From Eubacterium ruminantium (GTDB taxonomy: Bacteria; Bacillota; Clostridia; Lachnospirales; Lachnospiraceae): DNA of 64,000 nucleotides. Below, in pieces: positions 61,450-64,000 of the stretch. A program made the translations under genes and the position numbers. Below the pieces are notes generated by a model. The model made no database searches, had not been told where the DNA came from, and was given only the letters and a program-made list of their open reading frames with translations. The first letter of the stretch is position 1. Every line of letters starts with the position of its first letter. The stretch spans positions 124,001-188,000 of the forward strand of contig NZ_FUXA01000003.1 in NCBI RefSeq assembly GCF_900167085.1. The letters are read 5' to 3'.

Positions 61450-61887
61450 TTACTCCTTATCTTCCCCAATAACAAATGATATTTCAGCTGTTGCTGCAAT
61501 CTTTCCATCCACACTTGCTACTGCTTTTCCGAAACCAACGGATCCCCTCATTGAAGTGATCTCGCATCTTAAATTAAGTACATCTCCCGGTTTAACCTGC
61601 TTTTTAAATCTTGCATTCTTAATACCGCCAAAGAAAGCAATCTTTCCTTTATTCTCTTCCTTTGAAAGGATACATACGGCGCCTGTCTGTGCAAGAGCCT
61701 CAATGATGAGCACCCCCGGCATAACATGCTCCTGTGGAAAATGTCCACAGAAAAACTGCTCATTTACAGTTACACATTTGATACCTTCAGCAAATACTCC
61801 CGGCTCAAAATCAACAATCTTGTCAACTAACTGCATAGGATATCTGTGAGGTAAAATATTCTGAATATCATTTGATGAAAGTTCCAT
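61450..61887 (-). CDS. fabZ: 3-hydroxyacyl-ACP dehydratase
   Basis: 145 residues, hot-dog fold, removes water from beta-hydroxyacyl-ACP in type II fatty-acid synthesis. The catalytic His is in FCGHFPQE (about 50) and Glu in [26 protein letters not shown] at the start is diagnostic. Its stop contains part of the ribosome site region of the MarR gene, one base away. It follows fabF by 38 bases. Confidence 0.96.
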   Translation of the reverse strand: MELSSNDIQNILPHRYPMQLVDKIVDFEPGVFAEGIKCVTVNEQFFCGHFPQEHVMPGVLIIEALAQTGAVCILSKEENKGKIAFFGGIKNARFKKQVKPGDVLNLRCEITSMRGSVGFGKAVASVDGKIAATAEISFVIGEDKE

Positions 61888-61925
61888 CTTTTTATGCCTC
61901 CCGTTTAAGCCATAAATACTCTTAA

Positions 61926-63164
61926 TTATTTATTTTCCCATTTTTTAAATACAAGACATGCATTGTGTCCGCCGAATCCAAGTGAATTTGACGCTGCATA
62001 CTTAATATCAACATTTCTTCCTTCATTAGGTACAATATCAAGATCACATTCAGGATCAGGATTCTTGTAGTTAATTGTAGCAGGAACATATCCGTCACGA
62101 AGAGCCTCAGCACAAATGATTGCTTCAAGAGCGCCGCTTCCTCCAAGAAGATGTCCTGTCATTGACTTTGTCGAACTAACCATAAGTTCCTTTGCATGAT
62201 CGCCGAAAGCAATCTTTATAGCTGCTGTCTCGCCTGCATCATTAAGATGAGTAGATGTTCCGTGAGCATTGATATAATCAATATCTTTAGGTTCAATTCC
62301 TGCATCCTTTACAGCCTTGCTCATACAATTTGCAGCTCCCATTCCTGTCGGGTCCGGAGCAGTGATATGATGAGCATCACAAGTTGCACCATATCCTACT
62401 ATCTCAGCATAGATCTTAGCGCCTCTTGCCTTTGCATGCTCAAGCTCTTCGATTACAAGGATACCGGCACCTTCACCCATTACAAATCCGCCTCTTTCAG
62501 CATCGAATGGAATAGATGCACGCTTAGGATCATTTCCTGTATTAAGTGCTTTCATTACTGTAAATCCGCCAAGTCCAAGATCACAGATACATCCTTCTGA
62601 ACCACCGCAGAGCATAACATCTGCATAGTTGTCACGAATATAGTGGAAAGCCTCACCTACTGCATTGCTTCCGCTGGCACAAGCAGTTACGATACTTTCA
62701 CAAACACCCTTGAAACCTGCTTCTATAGCTATCTCACCTGCTGCCATATTGGCAATACTCATAGGTATGAAATAAGGAGATATCTTCTCAAATCCTCTTG
62801 ACTGACCCTTGATGTATTCATTCTCGATAGTCTTAAGTCCACCAATTCCACTTGATATAATTGTTCCGCATCTGTATGGATCTTCATTTTCAATACTGAT
62901 GCCTGCATCCTTAAATGCTTCTCTGAATGCAATCATGGCAAACTGAGTATATCTGTCCATACGTCTTGCTTCTTTTCTATCAAGATACTTATCTGCTTCG
63001 TAATCTTTTACTTCTGCAGCTATCTTAACTTTATACTGAGATGTATCTATCTGCTTGATGAAATCGATACCGCAAACACCATTCTGGATTCCTGTCCATG
63101 TCTCTTCAAGATCATGACCAACAGGATTAATAGTGCCCATACCTGTTATTACAACTCTTCTCAT
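61926..63164 (-). CDS. fabF: 3-oxoacyl-ACP synthase II
   Basis: 412 residues, condensing enzyme of chain elongation. The Cys-His-His triad is seen in TACASGSNA (about 163), [11 protein letters not shown] (about 303) and [11 protein letters not shown] (about 340). [15 protein letters not shown] starts the protein, and [16 protein letters not shown] near the end is typical of FabF. AAGGAGA lies before the ATG; 17 bases separate it from fabG. Confidence 0.97.
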   Translation of the reverse strand: MRRVVITGMGTINPVGHDLEETWTGIQNGVCGIDFIKQIDTSQYKVKIAAEVKDYEADKYLDRKEARRMDRYTQFAMIAFREAFKDAGISIENEDPYRCGTIISSGIGGLKTIENEYIKGQSRGFEKISPYFIPMSIANMAAGEIAIEAGFKGVCESIVTACASGSNAVGEAFHYIRDNYADVMLCGGSEGCICDLGLGGFTVMKALNTGNDPKRASIPFDAERGGFVMGEGAGILVIEELEHAKARGAKIYAEIVGYGATCDAHHITAPDPTGMGAANCMSKAVKDAGIEPKDIDYINAHGTSTHLNDAGETAAIKIAFGDHAKELMVSSTKSMTGHLLGGSGALEAIICAEALRDGYVPATINYKNPDPECDLDIVPNEGRNVDIKYAASNSLGFGGHNACLVFKKWENK

Positions 63165-63181
63165 GTATATCTCCTTCTTGA

Positions 63182-63922
63182 TTAATTCATTCCGCCTGAT
63201 ACTTCAATAACCTGACCTGTAACATATGACGCATCATCTGATGCAAGAAATGCTACTACATTTGCTACATCTTCAGGTTCACCTATTCTCTTAAGAGCGA
63301 TATTAGCAGCAAGATTTGCTTTTACTTCATCAGAAAGTACAGCTGTCATATCTGTAGATATGAATCCCGGAGCAACTGCATTACATGTAATGCCTCTGCT
63401 TCCAAGTTCCTTTGCAAGTGACTTGGTCATACCGATAACTCCTGCCTTACTTGCAGAATAGTTGATCTGTCCGGCATTTCCGTATACACCTACAACACTG
63501 CTTATATTGACAATACGTCCATAACGCTTCTTCATCATAAGCTTTGCAACAGCTCGCATTGCATAGAATGTTCCTTTAAGATTTGTATTGATAACATCAT
63601 CAAAGTCTTCATCCTTCATGCTGATAAGAAGCTTATCTCTTGTAATACCTGCATTGTTTACGAGAATATCTATAGCACCTGTGATCTTCTGAGCCTCTGC
63701 TAAAAGCGCTTCAACATCTTCTTTAACAGAAATATCAGCTTTTACACATACAGCATTTACGCCGTACTCCTGGCAAAGTTTTACTGTTTCTTCTGCTGCT
63801 GCGCTGCTGTTTGCATAACATGTAACAACATTAGCACCTTCTTTAGCAAGACGAACACATATTGCTCTTCCTATACCTCTGCTACCACCTGTAACAACCG
63901 CTGTTTTACCTTTTAAATTCAT
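63182..63922 (-). CDS. fabG: 3-oxoacyl-ACP reductase
   Basis: 246 residues, short-chain dehydrogenase using NADPH to reduce beta-ketoacyl-ACP. Cofactor loop TGGSRGIGRAI, NNAG, catalytic Ser in NISSVVGVYGN and Tyr-x-x-x-Lys in YSASKAG are all present; the end VIEVSGGMN is the FabG signature. GAAAGGA stands before the ATG, 22 bases after the preceding gene. Confidence 0.97.
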   Translation of the reverse strand: MNLKGKTAVVTGGSRGIGRAICVRLAKEGANVVTCYANSSAAAEETVKLCQEYGVNAVCVKADISVKEDVEALLAEAQKITGAIDILVNNAGITRDKLLISMKDEDFDDVINTNLKGTFYAMRAVAKLMMKKRYGRIVNISSVVGVYGNAGQINYSASKAGVIGMTKSLAKELGSRGITCNAVAPGFISTDMTAVLSDEVKANLAANIALKRIGEPEDVANVVAFLASDDASYVTGQVIEVSGGMN

Positions 63923-63944
63923 CTATTAAAGTCCTTTCAACGAA

Positions 63945-64000
63945 TTACTTAAGCGCTGAAATAAGCGCATCAACATCCTCTGCCTTCTCTACATTGTAAC
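63945..64000 (-). CDS. fabD: C-terminal end of malonyl-CoA:ACP transacylase (probable)
   Basis: Only the last 17 codons are inside the window; they read YNVEKAEDVDALISALK and stop. The (L/Y)NVE motif followed by a short helix is how many clostridial FabD proteins end, and fabD usually stands directly before fabG in Firmicutes. An acyl carrier protein or another fab gene cannot be excluded from so little sequence. Confidence 0.65.
   Translation of the reverse strand, partial: YNVEKAEDVDALISALK

Overview
The window looks like the chromosome of an AT-rich, Gram-positive, plant-fibre-degrading member of the Lachnospiraceae (Butyrivibrio/Pseudobutyrivibrio-like; genus is inference). Pointers are the pyrF-pyrK-pyrD type B pyrimidine genes, the YesM/YesN-LplB/LplC style sugar uptake system, a perfect HrcA/CIRCE site at clpB, the fabG-fabF-fabZ-marR order, AGGAGG-type ribosome binding sites with frequent GTG/TTG starts, and consensus sigma-A promoters. 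No rRNA, CRISPR array, prophage or insertion sequence is visible.

Layout. 1-600: five tRNA genes (Val, Met, Pro, Gly, Arg, read on the minus strand) driven by two consensus promoters. 0.7-5.2 kb: OmpR-type regulator, a sensor kinase with a very large outside domain, and an AEC-family transporter, overlapping or nearly so. 5.4-12.8 kb: a small acidic membrane protein, pspA-pcrA, a pyrimidine-nucleoside phosphorylase, a small membrane protein and an M29 aminopeptidase. 13-16.7 kb: pyrF-pyrK-pyrD and a LytTR regulator. 16.8-23.5 kb: class A penicillin-binding protein, a 40-bp tandem repeat block, clpB with CIRCE-containing promoter and long leader, and a divergent AraC regulator.

24.6-42.5 kb is one long minus-strand xylan/xylo-oligosaccharide locus: aldose epimerase, GH3, a fructose-6-phosphate aldolase/transaldolase family enzyme, xylulokinase, SGNH acetylesterase, YesM kinase, YesN regulator, solute-binding lipoprotein, two permeases, a GH8 reducing-end xylose-releasing exo-oligoxylanase, YesL and a companion membrane protein. 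Read together: oligosaccharides are sensed outside, imported by the ABC system, deacetylated and cut inside to xylose, and phosphorylated to xylulose 5-phosphate. Phosphotransacetylase (pta) lies divergently next to it.

45.7-57.4 kb is the most unusual part: a probable phosphonate-decorated surface-glycan locus. A PEP mutase with a fused cytidylyltransferase-like domain, phosphonopyruvate decarboxylase, a free-standing nucleotidyltransferase, a Rossmann dehydrogenase, an SDR sugar enzyme and a metallophosphoesterase face two tandem LicD transferases across a divergent promoter region. No aminoethylphosphonate transaminase is present, so the head group may not be 2-aminoethylphosphonate. A glycosyltransferase, an IspD/TarI-type cytidylyltransferase and a membrane acyltransferase follow.

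57.5-64 kb: small XRE protein, NUDIX hydrolase, SanA-like membrane protein, AraC regulator, and then the 3' part of a fatty-acid synthesis operon (fabD end, fabG, fabF, fabZ, MarR regulator, hypothetical protein). Most genes are on the minus strand; only the AraC regulator at 23.5 kb, pta and the two licD genes are on the plus strand.
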